DNA from: Polaromonas sp.
Lineage (GTDB): Bacteria > Pseudomonadota > Gammaproteobacteria > Burkholderiales > Burkholderiaceae_C
Reading direction: 5' to 3'
DNA length: 11,665 bases
Assembly (NCBI GenBank): GCA_028292345.1
Contig: JAQGMN010000107.1
Span: 1-11,665, forward strand
Part shown: positions 1 through 5,756 of the stretch, in pieces
Numbering within the stretch: the stretch's first letter is position 1
How the letters are laid out: every line of letters begins with the position of its first letter
Notes under the pieces: model-generated
Databases searched by the model: none
Told to the model about the DNA's origin: nothing
The model's input: the letters and a program-made list of their open reading frames with translations, nothing else
Position numbers and translations under genes: made by a program

Positions 1-160
1 CCGGCGCGGTGCCGGCCGGCGCCAGCAGGCCCTCGTCCACCAGCTCGACGATGCGCCCGGCCTGCGCGGCGCAGGCGCGGCACAGGTCGTCCAGGCTCAG
101 TTCGGTCTGGTCTTCGAGGATGAGTGCGGCTTGCACAAGTTGGAAGTCGGTGGTGGTCAT
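1..160 (-). CDS. cbpM: Chaperone modulator CbpM, partial (3' part beyond window)
   Basis: Only the first 53 codons are visible, because the gene runs off the left edge. The N-terminus starts MTTTDFQLVQ and continues into a short helical segment with LSLDDLCRAC and RIVELVDEGLL. This resembles the MerR-like helix-turn-helix start of CbpM/YccV-type modulators. In E. coli, CbpM binds the J domain of CbpA and inhibits both its co-chaperone and DNA-binding activities. The start is the ATG at 158-160, which overlaps the cbpA stop codon in a TCAT (ATGA on the coding strand) junction, so the two genes are probably translationally coupled. The adjacency to cbpA is the strongest support, since the visible piece alone is too short for a certain family call. 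Confidence 0.82.
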   Translation of the reverse strand, partial: MTTTDFQLVQAALILEDQTELSLDDLCRACAAQAGRIVELVDEGLLAPAGTAP

Positions 161-1143
161 GGCTGGCCTTCCAGTCTGGCTCTGGGTTTGAAGGAGGCGA
201 ACTGCCGGGCCATGCTTTCATAGAACGCCTTGCTGCTGTCGCTGTCGGCGGCCGGCACGGCAATTTGCAGCACGAAGTAAAAGTCGCCCGGTGTGCTGCC
301 GGGCAGGCCGCGCCCCTTGAGCCGCAGCTTGCGCCCGGGGGCCGAGCCGGGCGGCACCGTGACCTCGACGCGCCCGGTCGGCGTGGGCGCCTGCACATGG
401 GCGCCCAGCGCGGCTTCCCACGGCGCGATGGGCAGGTCCAGGTAGACATCGCGCAGTTCCACGCGGTAGAGCGGGTGCGGCTTGAATTCCACGTCAAGGT
501 ACAGGTCGCCCGCGCCGCCGCCGCCGACGCCGGGCGAGCCCTGTCCGGCCAGGCGGATGTGCTGCCCGGCGCGGATGCCCTTGGGGACGCTGAAGCTGAT
601 CTGGTGCTCGCGGTAGCTGACCTGGCCCTGGGCGTCCACCTCGGGCACGCGCAGGTTGATGGTGCGGGTGGCGCCGCTGTAGGCGTCTTCCAGGTCGATG
701 AGGATCCGGGCATGGTGGTCTTCGCCGGCGGCGCTGAAGCGGGACCGCTGGCCGCCCGCGCGGGCGCCGCCGGTGGCAAAGCCCTGGCGGAACAGCGACT
801 CGAAAAAGTCGCTGTAGTCGCCGCCTTCGCCTCCATCTGCGCCCGGGAAACCGCGCGGCGCACTGCGGTCGGCATGCTCGGCGCCGGCGTTCCAGCCGGG
901 CGGCGGGCGGAATTCCTGGCCTTCGCGCCAGTGTTCGCCCAGCTGGTCGTAGGCGGCGCGCTTTTCGGGGTCCTTCAGCACCTCGTAGGCTTCGCCGAGC
1001 TGCTTGAAGCGCGCCTCGGCGTCCTTTTCCTTGCTGACGTCGGGATGGTATTTGCGCGACAGCTTGCGGTAGGCGCGCTTGATGTCGTCAAGCGTCGCGT
1101 CGCGGGCCAGGCCCATGACGGTGTAGTAGTCCTTGAATTCCAT
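157..1143 (-). CDS. cbpA: Curved DNA-binding protein CbpA, DnaJ-class co-chaperone
   Basis: This 328-residue protein opens with a complete J domain (about residues 4-70) that carries the diagnostic HPD tripeptide at 33-35 in KYHPD, the site that stimulates DnaK ATPase. A Gly/Phe/Arg-rich linker follows (about 75-130), then the two beta-sandwich substrate-binding domains of the CTD (about 135-310, with IDLEDAYSGATRTI and LYLDVEFKPHPLYRVE). There is no Cys-rich zinc finger, which separates CbpA-type (class II) J proteins from DnaJ itself. CbpA is a DnaK co-chaperone that also binds curved DNA and associates with the nucleoid. The ATG at 1141-1143 has a good Shine-Dalgarno (GGGGAAGG, about 5 bases upstream). 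The gene is followed directly by cbpM with a 4-bp overlap. Confidence 0.93.
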   Translation of the reverse strand: MEFKDYYTVMGLARDATLDDIKRAYRKLSRKYHPDVSKEKDAEARFKQLGEAYEVLKDPEKRAAYDQLGEHWREGQEFRPPPGWNAGAEHADRSAPRGFPGADGGEGGDYSDFFESLFRQGFATGGARAGGQRSRFSAAGEDHHARILIDLEDAYSGATRTINLRVPEVDAQGQVSYREHQISFSVPKGIRAGQHIRLAGQGSPGVGGGGAGDLYLDVEFKPHPLYRVELRDVYLDLPIAPWEAALGAHVQAPTPTGRVEVTVPPGSAPGRKLRLKGRGLPGSTPGDFYFVLQIAVPAADSDSSKAFYESMARQFASFKPRARLEGQP

Positions 1144-1258
1144 GAAGGCCTTCCCCTGCGGATGCGACCCAGGGCGGGTCAGGAAGCACCTTAGCGCAAA
1201 ACCGCGCCGGTTTCACTGTCCTGCGTCAAGCCGCCGTGTAGGCCACCGGCTTGCCCGC
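1144..1258 (-). other. creA-cbpA intergenic gap with two small hairpins
   Basis: This gap lies between the creA stop and the cbpA start, both leftward genes. It holds two inverted repeats. CAAGCCG (1227-1233) pairs with CGGCTTG (1247-1253), just after the creA stop. AAACCG (1199-1204) pairs with CGGTTT (1208-1213) around a 3-base loop. Read leftward, the second is followed by one more T, giving a weak terminator-like form. A TTGAC-like -35 hexamer for cbpA can be read on the minus strand inside the first repeat, but I found no good -10 at the right distance. The cbpA Shine-Dalgarno lies within a perfect 10-bp palindrome, GAAGGCCTTC (1144-1153). Whether creA and cbpA are co-transcribed cannot be decided from the sequence. 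Confidence 0.35.
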
Positions 1259-1783
1259 TCATTTCACCGGAATGGGCGTGGCGGCCGGCACCGGAACGGC
1301 GGTGACGCTGTTTTGCGGCGAGCCTTCGATCAGCCGGTCGGAATAGGTCAGGTAGATCAGCGTGTTGCGCTTGGCGTCCACCATGCGCACCACGCGCAGG
1401 CGCTTGAAGACCAGCGAGATGCGCTCGCTGAACATTTCTTCCTGCTTGTCCAGCGGCTTGCCGCCGGCAAAGCTGATGACGCCGGTCTGGCGGCAGGCGA
1501 TCGACGCATCGGACTTGTCCTCGGCCAGGCCGAGCGCGCCCTTGACGCCGCCGGTCTTGGCGCGCGAGACGTAGCAGGTCACGCCGGCGACCTTGGGGTC
1601 GTCGTAGGCATCGACGACGATCTTGTGGTCGGGCCCGATGAACTTGAAGACGGTATCGACCGCGCCGACTTCCTCGGCGCTGGACAGGCCGCAGCCGCTC
1701 AGGACCAGGGCGGCGGCCAGCGCGGCGCGGCGCAGGCCGGGGCGTCCGATGGCGGGTATGGGGGAAGGGGTGGAAGCGTGCAT
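1259..1783 (-). CDS. creA: CreA family periplasmic protein, predicted lipoprotein
   Basis: This 174-residue protein matches the CreA family (E. coli CreA, function unknown, encoded next to creBCD there). The recognisable core runs from VGAVDTVFKFIGPDHKIVV through VTCYVSRAKTGGVKGALGLA to VRMVDAKRN, LTYSDRLIEGSP and a terminal VTAVPV, so essentially the whole family length is present. The N-terminus has Arg residues at 18-19 and a hydrophobic stretch ending in a lipobox, LSGC (28-31). This predicts lipidation at Cys31 rather than the plain signal peptide I remember for E. coli CreA. Cys70 and Cys97 could form a disulfide in the mature protein. The ATG at 1781-1783 is preceded by AAGGAA at 7 bases. 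creBCD are not in the window. The gene is divergent from the aldehyde dehydrogenase. Confidence 0.92.
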   Translation of the reverse strand: MHASTPSPIPAIGRPGLRRAALAAALVLSGCGLSSAEEVGAVDTVFKFIGPDHKIVVDAYDDPKVAGVTCYVSRAKTGGVKGALGLAEDKSDASIACRQTGVISFAGGKPLDKQEEMFSERISLVFKRLRVVRMVDAKRNTLIYLTYSDRLIEGSPQNSVTAVPVPAATPIPVK

Positions 1784-1872
1784 GGAAAAATTCCTTGAAG
1801 GGGCGCCGGACAGGGCCGCGCGCTGGAGCCAGGCCTCTAATGTACAAAGCCGGCCGCCCCTATCATGTGCGA
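1784..1872. promoter_or_regulatory. Divergent creA / aldehyde dehydrogenase promoter region
   Basis: These 89 bp separate two divergent starts and must carry both promoters. On the minus strand, AAGGAA (about 1791-1796) is the creA ribosome-binding site. On the plus strand, TATCAT at 1861-1866 is a good -10 match. It lies exactly six bases before the chosen ATG of the dehydrogenase (1873), so transcription would start at or near the start codon. No Shine-Dalgarno is visible before that ATG, which fits a leaderless mRNA. A convincing -35 hexamer is lacking at about 1838-1843. Confidence 0.4.
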
Positions 1873-3300
1873 ATGATTCCCAGCCCGCCGTCGTCCAGCC
1901 TGCATTCCCTGTTTGCCGCCCAGCACCGCGCCAGCCGTGCCCAGGCCGAAGTGCCGCTGGCGCTGCGCCGCGAGCGGCTGCTGAAAATCCGCGCGCTGCT
2001 GGCGCAGCACGGCGCGGCGCTGGCGCAGGCGGTGCAGGCCGACTTTGGCGTTCGCTCGCCGCAGCTGACCGAGATTGCCGACCTGTTCGTGCTGCGCACG
2101 CTGCTGGCCGGGCTGCTCAAGAACCTGGCGCGCTGGATGAAGCCGGTGCGGGTGCGCACGCCGCTGTACCTCCAGCCCGCCCGCGCCTTCTTGCTGCGCC
2201 AGCCGCTGGGCGTGGTCGGCGTGATTTCGCCGTGGAACTATCCGGTGCAACTGGCGCTCGGCCCGGTCATCACCGCGCTGGCGGCGGGCAACCGGGTGAT
2301 GCTCAAGCCCAGCGAGCTGACGCCGCGCACCTCGGCGCTGCTGGCCGAACTGATCGGCCAGAGTTTTTTGCCCGACGAGCTGTGCGTGGTGCAGGGCGAG
2401 GGCGACGTGGCGGCGGCCTTTGCCGGCCTGCCGTTCGACCACCTGTTCTTCACCGGCTCGACGGCGGTGGGCCGCAAGGTGGCCGCGGCGGCGGCCGCCA
2501 ACCTGACGCCGACCACGCTGGAGCTGGGCGGCAAGTCGCCGTGCATCATCGACGCGTCGTGCGACCTGGACGAGGCGGCGCTGAAGATTGCCCACGGCAA
2601 GCTGCTCAATGCCGGCCAGACCTGCATCGCGCCCGACTATGTGCTGCTGCCCGAAGGCCGCGAGGCGGCGTTTGCGCAAGCCTTCGAGCGGGCGGTGGCC
2701 GCGCTGTTCCCGACCTTCGAAGGCAATCCCGACTATGCCGCCATCATCAACCCGCGCCAGCATGCGCGGTTGCAGGCGCTGCTCGACGATGCGCGCAACG
2801 ACAGCGCCCGGGTGCAGGTGCTCCACCCCGGCGGGGGCCATCCTGCGGCTGCGGGGTCGCGCCAGATGCCGCCGGCGCTGGTGTTTCATCCGGCGCCCGA
2901 TTCGCGGCTGCTGAACGAGGAAATCTTCGGCCCGATCCTGCCGGTACTGGCCTACCGGTCGCTGGACGAGGCGATTGCGCATGTCAATGCCCGGCCCCGG
3001 CCGCTGGCGCTGTACTGGTTCGGCAAGGACACCGCGTCGCGCGACAAGGTGCTGGCGCGCACCGTGAGCGGCGGCGTGACGGTGAACGACACGCTGATGC
3101 ACATTGCCCATCCGCACCTGCCGTTCGGCGGCGTCGGCGACAGCGGCTGGGGCGCCTACCACGGGGAGGCCGGATTTTTGCGGCTGACGCAGCAAAAGCC
3201 GGTGCTGCTGCAGTCGAGATGGGCGCGCGGCGAACTGTTCTATCCGCCGTACGGCAAGCGCTTCGACCAGGTCATGGGCTTGCTCAAGCGGATCATCTAG
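1873..3300 (+). CDS. Aldehyde dehydrogenase, coniferyl-aldehyde-dehydrogenase-like
   Basis: This NAD(P)-dependent aldehyde dehydrogenase has 475 residues and oxidises an aldehyde to the acid. Its catalytic features are all present: Asn122 in PWNYP, cofactor-binding Lys145 in MLKPSE, the FTGST motif (about 193-197), the general base Glu217 in LELGGKSP, and the nucleophile Cys251 in GQTCIAPDYVL. The GQTCIAPDYVL form and the C-terminal YPPYGKRFDQVMGLLKRI are typical of the class 3-like branch that includes coniferyl aldehyde dehydrogenase (CalB), so an aromatic or long-chain aldehyde is the likely substrate. That specificity is inferred. I chose the start at 1873 because the family homology (LHSLFAAQHRA) begins nine residues later. 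Upstream ATGs at 1795 and 1840 would add residues with no family resemblance. It is transcribed alone, divergent from creA and convergent with the histidine kinase. Confidence 0.88.
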   Translation: MIPSPPSSSLHSLFAAQHRASRAQAEVPLALRRERLLKIRALLAQHGAALAQAVQADFGVRSPQLTEIADLFVLRTLLAGLLKNLARWMKPVRVRTPLYLQPARAFLLRQPLGVVGVISPWNYPVQLALGPVITALAAGNRVMLKPSELTPRTSALLAELIGQSFLPDELCVVQGEGDVAAAFAGLPFDHLFFTGSTAVGRKVAAAAAANLTPTTLELGGKSPCIIDASCDLDEAALKIAHGKLLNAGQTCIAPDYVLLPEGREAAFAQAFERAVAALFPTFEGNPDYAAIINPRQHARLQALLDDARNDSARVQVLHPGGGHPAAAGSRQMPPALVFHPAPDSRLLNEEIFGPILPVLAYRSLDEAIAHVNARPRPLALYWFGKDTASRDKVLARTVSGGVTVNDTLMHIAHPHLPFGGVGDSGWGAYHGEAGFLRLTQQKPVLLQSRWARGELFYPPYGKRFDQVMGLLKRII

Positions 3301-3336
3301 CCGGCCGGCCGGCGCAGGCCCCTGGCGCCCTTCAGT
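3301..3336. terminator. Possible shared terminator between convergent genes
   Basis: This is the 36-bp gap between the stop codons of the aldehyde dehydrogenase and the histidine kinase. It begins with three CCGG units (3301-3312). It also contains GGCGC (3311-3315) and GCGCC (3325-3329), which pair with an inner AG/CT extension and one bulged G. The stem is GC-rich but lacks a U-tract on either strand, so the termination call rests mostly on position. Confidence 0.3.
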
Positions 3337-4485
3337 TCACGTGGCAAGAATTTTCGCGTTTTGAAAGGGTTGGGCATCGATTGGCATGTCCATGATGAAG
3401 GTGGTTCCCCTTTCCAGGGAACTGTCAACCATGGTGCTGCCGCCATGGCTCTCGGTGACGAGCCGGACAAAAGGCAGGCCGATGCCCCAGCCTTCCTTCG
3501 AGCTTTGCCTTGCGGCGCTGGCGCGCTCGAACACCTTGAAGATGTTCTCGATCTCATCGGCCGCAATGGGATTGCCTGCGTTGTGAACCGACACGGCCAT
3601 CCGCCCGTCGTTGCGGATCAGCCTGACCGAGATGGAGGTGGTCGGGGCACCGTACTTGACCGCATTGCTGAGCAGGTTTTCCAGCGCCCGCCTGAATGAC
3701 TGAAGGTCCCAGAACACGTCAACCGGCTGCCCGATGATCTTGAATCTTGGCCCGTGCCTTACCTCGGCCTGGTCGCACACGTCCTGCACCGCTTGCAGCA
3801 GGTTGAAGCTGCTCAGGTGAAGCAAAAGCTGCGAGCCGGTTTTGGACACGATCGCGTCGAGCAGTTCATGGAGCATTCTGTCCATGTTTTGTTGATTTTC
3901 AACGATCTTGCCGGCCAGCTTCTGTATGTCGGGCGATTCTGACTTGTGCGCGATCAACTGCGCCGCCATGCTGGCCACGCCCAGCGGATTTCTCAGGTCG
4001 TGCATCAGGGCTGAAATGACCCGCTCGCGCAAAGCGGTCATCGACACGACATACGCGCTGACGCTTTCCCTGATGGCGCCGTCAATGGACGTATCGATGA
4101 CCTGGCGTTCTTCCTCGGTGACTGCAACGCCGTTCAATTTCAAGGCGCCCAGCAACGACGTTCTGAGCAGCTGGTATTCAAGAATGATTGCCTTGATGTC
4201 GTAGCTGGTCAGTCGGGCGCGTTCAGCGCCGTGGGCGGTCGCCACCGTTGTGCCGGAGGTCGCATTCGTGCGCGGAATATCGGGGGACACCGACTCGGCC
4301 AGGTGGTCGTAAAAGAGTGGCAGGGTATCGATGAGGACGGGCTCGGCCAGGCTTTTCGCCTGTTCGATGCTGTTGCGAACCTCTTCCTCCCAACAGGACA
4401 GAACCTCATCCTTGAGGGCTAGCATTTTTTGAGACGTGGTAAACAGCGCGTACTCGCTGCTTCCTTGATCGTCAATGGAGCGCAT
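3337..4485 (-). CDS. Soluble sensor histidine kinase with RsbRD-like N-terminal region
   Basis: This 382-residue kinase has no transmembrane segment. Residues about 20-150 form an all-helical region (SLAEPVLIDTLPLFYDHLAE, then YDIKAIILEYQLLR) that resembles the RsbRD N-terminal domain of stress-signalling proteins. The HisKA H-box has the phospho-acceptor His162 in MHDLRNPLG. The HATPase domain has the N-box ENLLSNAVKYG (Asn270, Asn274), an F-box IFKVFERA and the G2 box GWGIGLPFV (332-340). The G1 box reads VHNAGNPI, with Asn302 where the canonical DxGxG Asp would be, a variant that I believe occurs in related kinases. The ATG at 4483-4485 has GAAAGG upstream at about 6 bases. No response regulator is in the window, so the kinase is an orphan here and its signal is unknown. 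Confidence 0.9.
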   Translation of the reverse strand: MRSIDDQGSSEYALFTTSQKMLALKDEVLSCWEEEVRNSIEQAKSLAEPVLIDTLPLFYDHLAESVSPDIPRTNATSGTTVATAHGAERARLTSYDIKAIILEYQLLRTSLLGALKLNGVAVTEEERQVIDTSIDGAIRESVSAYVVSMTALRERVISALMHDLRNPLGVASMAAQLIAHKSESPDIQKLAGKIVENQQNMDRMLHELLDAIVSKTGSQLLLHLSSFNLLQAVQDVCDQAEVRHGPRFKIIGQPVDVFWDLQSFRRALENLLSNAVKYGAPTTSISVRLIRNDGRMAVSVHNAGNPIAADEIENIFKVFERASAARQSSKEGWGIGLPFVRLVTESHGGSTMVDSSLERGTTFIMDMPIDAQPFQNAKILAT

Positions 4486-4763
4486 GGTGTACCTTTCAAG
4501 CAGGTGAAGCGCTTTGGTACAGGGGTATCAAAGAGGATCTGAATTCTCGAACCGTTACAGAATAGTGCTTCAGGTAAATCATCCGCATAGGAGAAGGGCT
4601 TGAATGTGGATGGCCGCAAGCTGAGATTTCCCTGTTCTCCGGGGTGGACTCGCGCTGGCGCAATCGGGCTGTTGGCGGTAATGCAATTGCAACTGTGGCG
4701 GCTGCCATGCCGCCCAGCAAATTGCTATAAATTCAATAGCGTGATGAGCAGGCTTACTGGGCG
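4486..4763. other. 278-bp non-coding region between araC-type gene and histidine kinase
   Basis: I find no credible gene in this stretch. It is visibly more AT-rich than its surroundings, especially at 4530-4600 and 4680-4745. It should contain the leftward promoter of the histidine kinase, but no strong -35/-10 pair stands out. A perfect 10-bp palindrome, TGCAATTGCA, lies at 4682-4691 and could be a regulator site. The right end is taken up by an interspersed repeat that continues into the araC-type gene (listed separately). Short open frames of 66-74 codons exist on the minus strand but lack ribosome-binding sites and family resemblance. Confidence 0.55.
4682..4691. promoter_or_regulatory. 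Perfect palindrome TGCAATTGCA, possible operator
   Basis: This is a 10-bp perfectly self-complementary sequence in the AT-rich gap upstream of the histidine kinase. It lies about 200 bp before that start codon, which is far for a simple operator. It may be chance or may relate to the neighbouring repeat. Confidence 0.2.
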
Positions 4764-4790
4764 CTAGAGCCCGTTTTTGTTCTGAAACTG
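4724..4790. repeat. Comamonadaceae-type interspersed intergenic repeat
   Basis: The segment begins with the inverted repeat GCTATAAATTCAATAGC (4724-4740; arms GCTAT/ATAGC). After a spacer it continues with GGGCGCTAGAGCCCG and TTTTT (4759-4778), then GTTCTGAAAC. I remember this order (a GCTAT..AATT..ATAGC arm, a GCGCTT/AAGCGC-like middle, GCTAGAGCCC, a T-run) as a small dispersed element that recurs between genes in Polaromonas, Rhodoferax and Acidovorax genomes. Here the middle part is degenerate. The element overlaps the last codons and stop of the minus-strand araC-type gene. The family identity is from memory and was not verified by search. Confidence 0.55.
4759..4778 (+). terminator. Plus-strand terminator-like hairpin inside the repeat
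   Basis: GGGC (4759-4762) pairs with GCCC (4769-4772) over a six-base loop, followed by G and five Ts. This is the form of a small intrinsic terminator for transcription moving rightward. No plus-strand gene ends here, so it would only stop antisense transcription entering the araC-type gene. Read leftward, the hairpin is preceded by the A-run and has no U-tract. The stem is short, so the call is weak. Confidence 0.3.
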
Positions 4791-5615
4791 GCTGGGCGGC
4801 TGGCCCATGGCGGCCTTGAACATGGCCGAGAACGCGCTTTCGCTGGCATAGCCGCTGGCGGCGGCGACATTGCCCACCGGCTCGCCGCGCGCCAGCATCG
4901 GCAGCGCATGGGCGAGGATGGCCTGCTGGCGCCATTGCTGGTAGCCCAGGCCGAGCTCGTCCCTGAACAGCCTGGCCACGGTGCGCTCGCTCGCGCCGAT
5001 GCTGGCGGCCCATTCGGCCAGCGTGGCCCGCTCGCCGGGCGCGCGCAGCACCGCCTGGCACAGGGCGCGCAGCCGCTTGTCGCCGGTCTGCGGATGCGGC
5101 AGCGGCACGCCCAGCGCCTGGGTGTCGGCATGGGTGATCTCGTCCAGCACCAGGGCGCTGAGCCAGCCCTCTCGCGCGGCGCCGAGCGGCTGCTCGGGCG
5201 GCGCATCGAGCGAATGCACCAGCTCGCGCAGCAGCGCCGTCACCACGATGACGCGGCAGCCGTGCCAGCCCTCGGGCGTGGCGCTGGCGTCGATGTAGAG
5301 CGTGCGGAACTCGGCTGCCTCCAGCACCGTGATGTGGTGGCGCGCGCCGGGGGCGATCCACACCGCCCGCGACGGCGGCACGATGTAGGTGATGCCCTCG
5401 GTCCTGCACGGGCGCGCCGCATGCTGGTCGGCCGTGACCTGCACCACGCCGCTGGCGCAGTAGGCCAGCTGCGCCCAGGCATGCGAATGCGGCTGGAAAT
5501 GCGCATCGGCCGGCATCGAGCGGGCGCGCACCCGCACCGGGCGCTGCGGGCTGGGGGTGAACGGGTCGGTGTCGCCCACGGGCATGGACTGGAGTGGGCG
5601 GTGGTGGCGGTGCAT
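4764..5615 (-). CDS. AraC-family transcriptional regulator (NimR-like architecture)
   Basis: This 283-residue regulator has an N-terminal cupin-type sensing domain (about residues 25-125, with PHSHAWAQLAY and a YIVPPSRAVWIAPGARHH segment). Its C-terminal DNA-binding domain has two helix-turn-helix motifs: about 197-218 (TLAEWAASIGASERTVARLF) and 246-268 (VGNVAAASGYASESAFSAMF). The WIAPGARHHI type of sensor is the one seen in NimR-like regulators, which control a divergent MFS exporter. The same arrangement occurs here with the gene at 5757, so that transporter is the obvious target. The start is uncertain: ATGs at 5615, 5585 (273 residues) and 5723 (319 residues) all lack a clear Shine-Dalgarno. 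I prefer 5615, with 5585 nearly as likely. The last codons (NKNGL and TAG) lie within the interspersed repeat. Confidence 0.88.
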   Translation of the reverse strand: MHRHHRPLQSMPVGDTDPFTPSPQRPVRVRARSMPADAHFQPHSHAWAQLAYCASGVVQVTADQHAARPCRTEGITYIVPPSRAVWIAPGARHHITVLEAAEFRTLYIDASATPEGWHGCRVIVVTALLRELVHSLDAPPEQPLGAAREGWLSALVLDEITHADTQALGVPLPHPQTGDKRLRALCQAVLRAPGERATLAEWAASIGASERTVARLFRDELGLGYQQWRQQAILAHALPMLARGEPVGNVAAASGYASESAFSAMFKAAMGQPPSQFQNKNGL

Positions 5616-5756
5616 GGTGTGCTGATGATGAAGTGAAGGGCGGTCCACGGGCCGCGCAGACAGCACGAAAGACCCGAAAATTGGATTGGCTGAAATTCGC
5701 TGAAACATGGCCTTTTGTCGCATTCCGGAAACCCAGGCGAATATTACGATACGGCC
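5616..5756. promoter_or_regulatory. Divergent araC-type / MFS control region with phased direct repeats
   Basis: This 141-bp gap must hold both promoters and the likely operator. GCTGAAA occurs at 5689-5695 and again at 5699-5705, a 10-bp period of one DNA turn, as expected for the two helix-turn-helix motifs of an AraC-type protein. Further GAAA steps lie upstream at 5667 and 5676. For the MFS gene, TACGAT (5745-5750) is a -10-like box six bases before the ATG at 5757. No Shine-Dalgarno is visible there and no good -35 matches, which fits an activator-dependent or leaderless promoter. Confidence 0.4.

Noticed and set aside
124..1194. 356-codon plus-strand open frame opposite cbpA
   Set aside because: It mirrors the high-GC cbpA gene and encodes Ala/Gly/Arg-rich sequence with no family resemblance. 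The J-domain protein on the other strand explains the region fully.
1227..1253. Heat-shock (sigma-32) promoter for cbpA, suggested by a CTTGAC-like box
   Set aside because: No CCCCAT-like -10 follows at the required distance, so the match is only half a promoter.
1837..3195. 452-codon minus-strand open frame opposite the aldehyde dehydrogenase
   Set aside because: Gln/Arg/His-rich composition with no motif, typical of antisense shadows in GC-rich DNA.
3301..3312. CCGG repeated three times, considered as a microsatellite or binding site
   Set aside because: A 12-bp GC run is expected in DNA of this composition and shows no further pattern.
1623..3395. 590-codon plus-strand open frame across the creA/ALDH region
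   Set aside because: It is out of frame with the aldehyde dehydrogenase and rich in Ala/Arg/Gly/Pro, a GC-driven shadow of that gene.
4496..4720. 74-codon minus-strand open frame upstream of the histidine kinase
   Set aside because: No ribosome-binding site and no family resemblance, and it lies in AT-rich intergenic DNA next to a repeat. I treat the stretch as non-coding.
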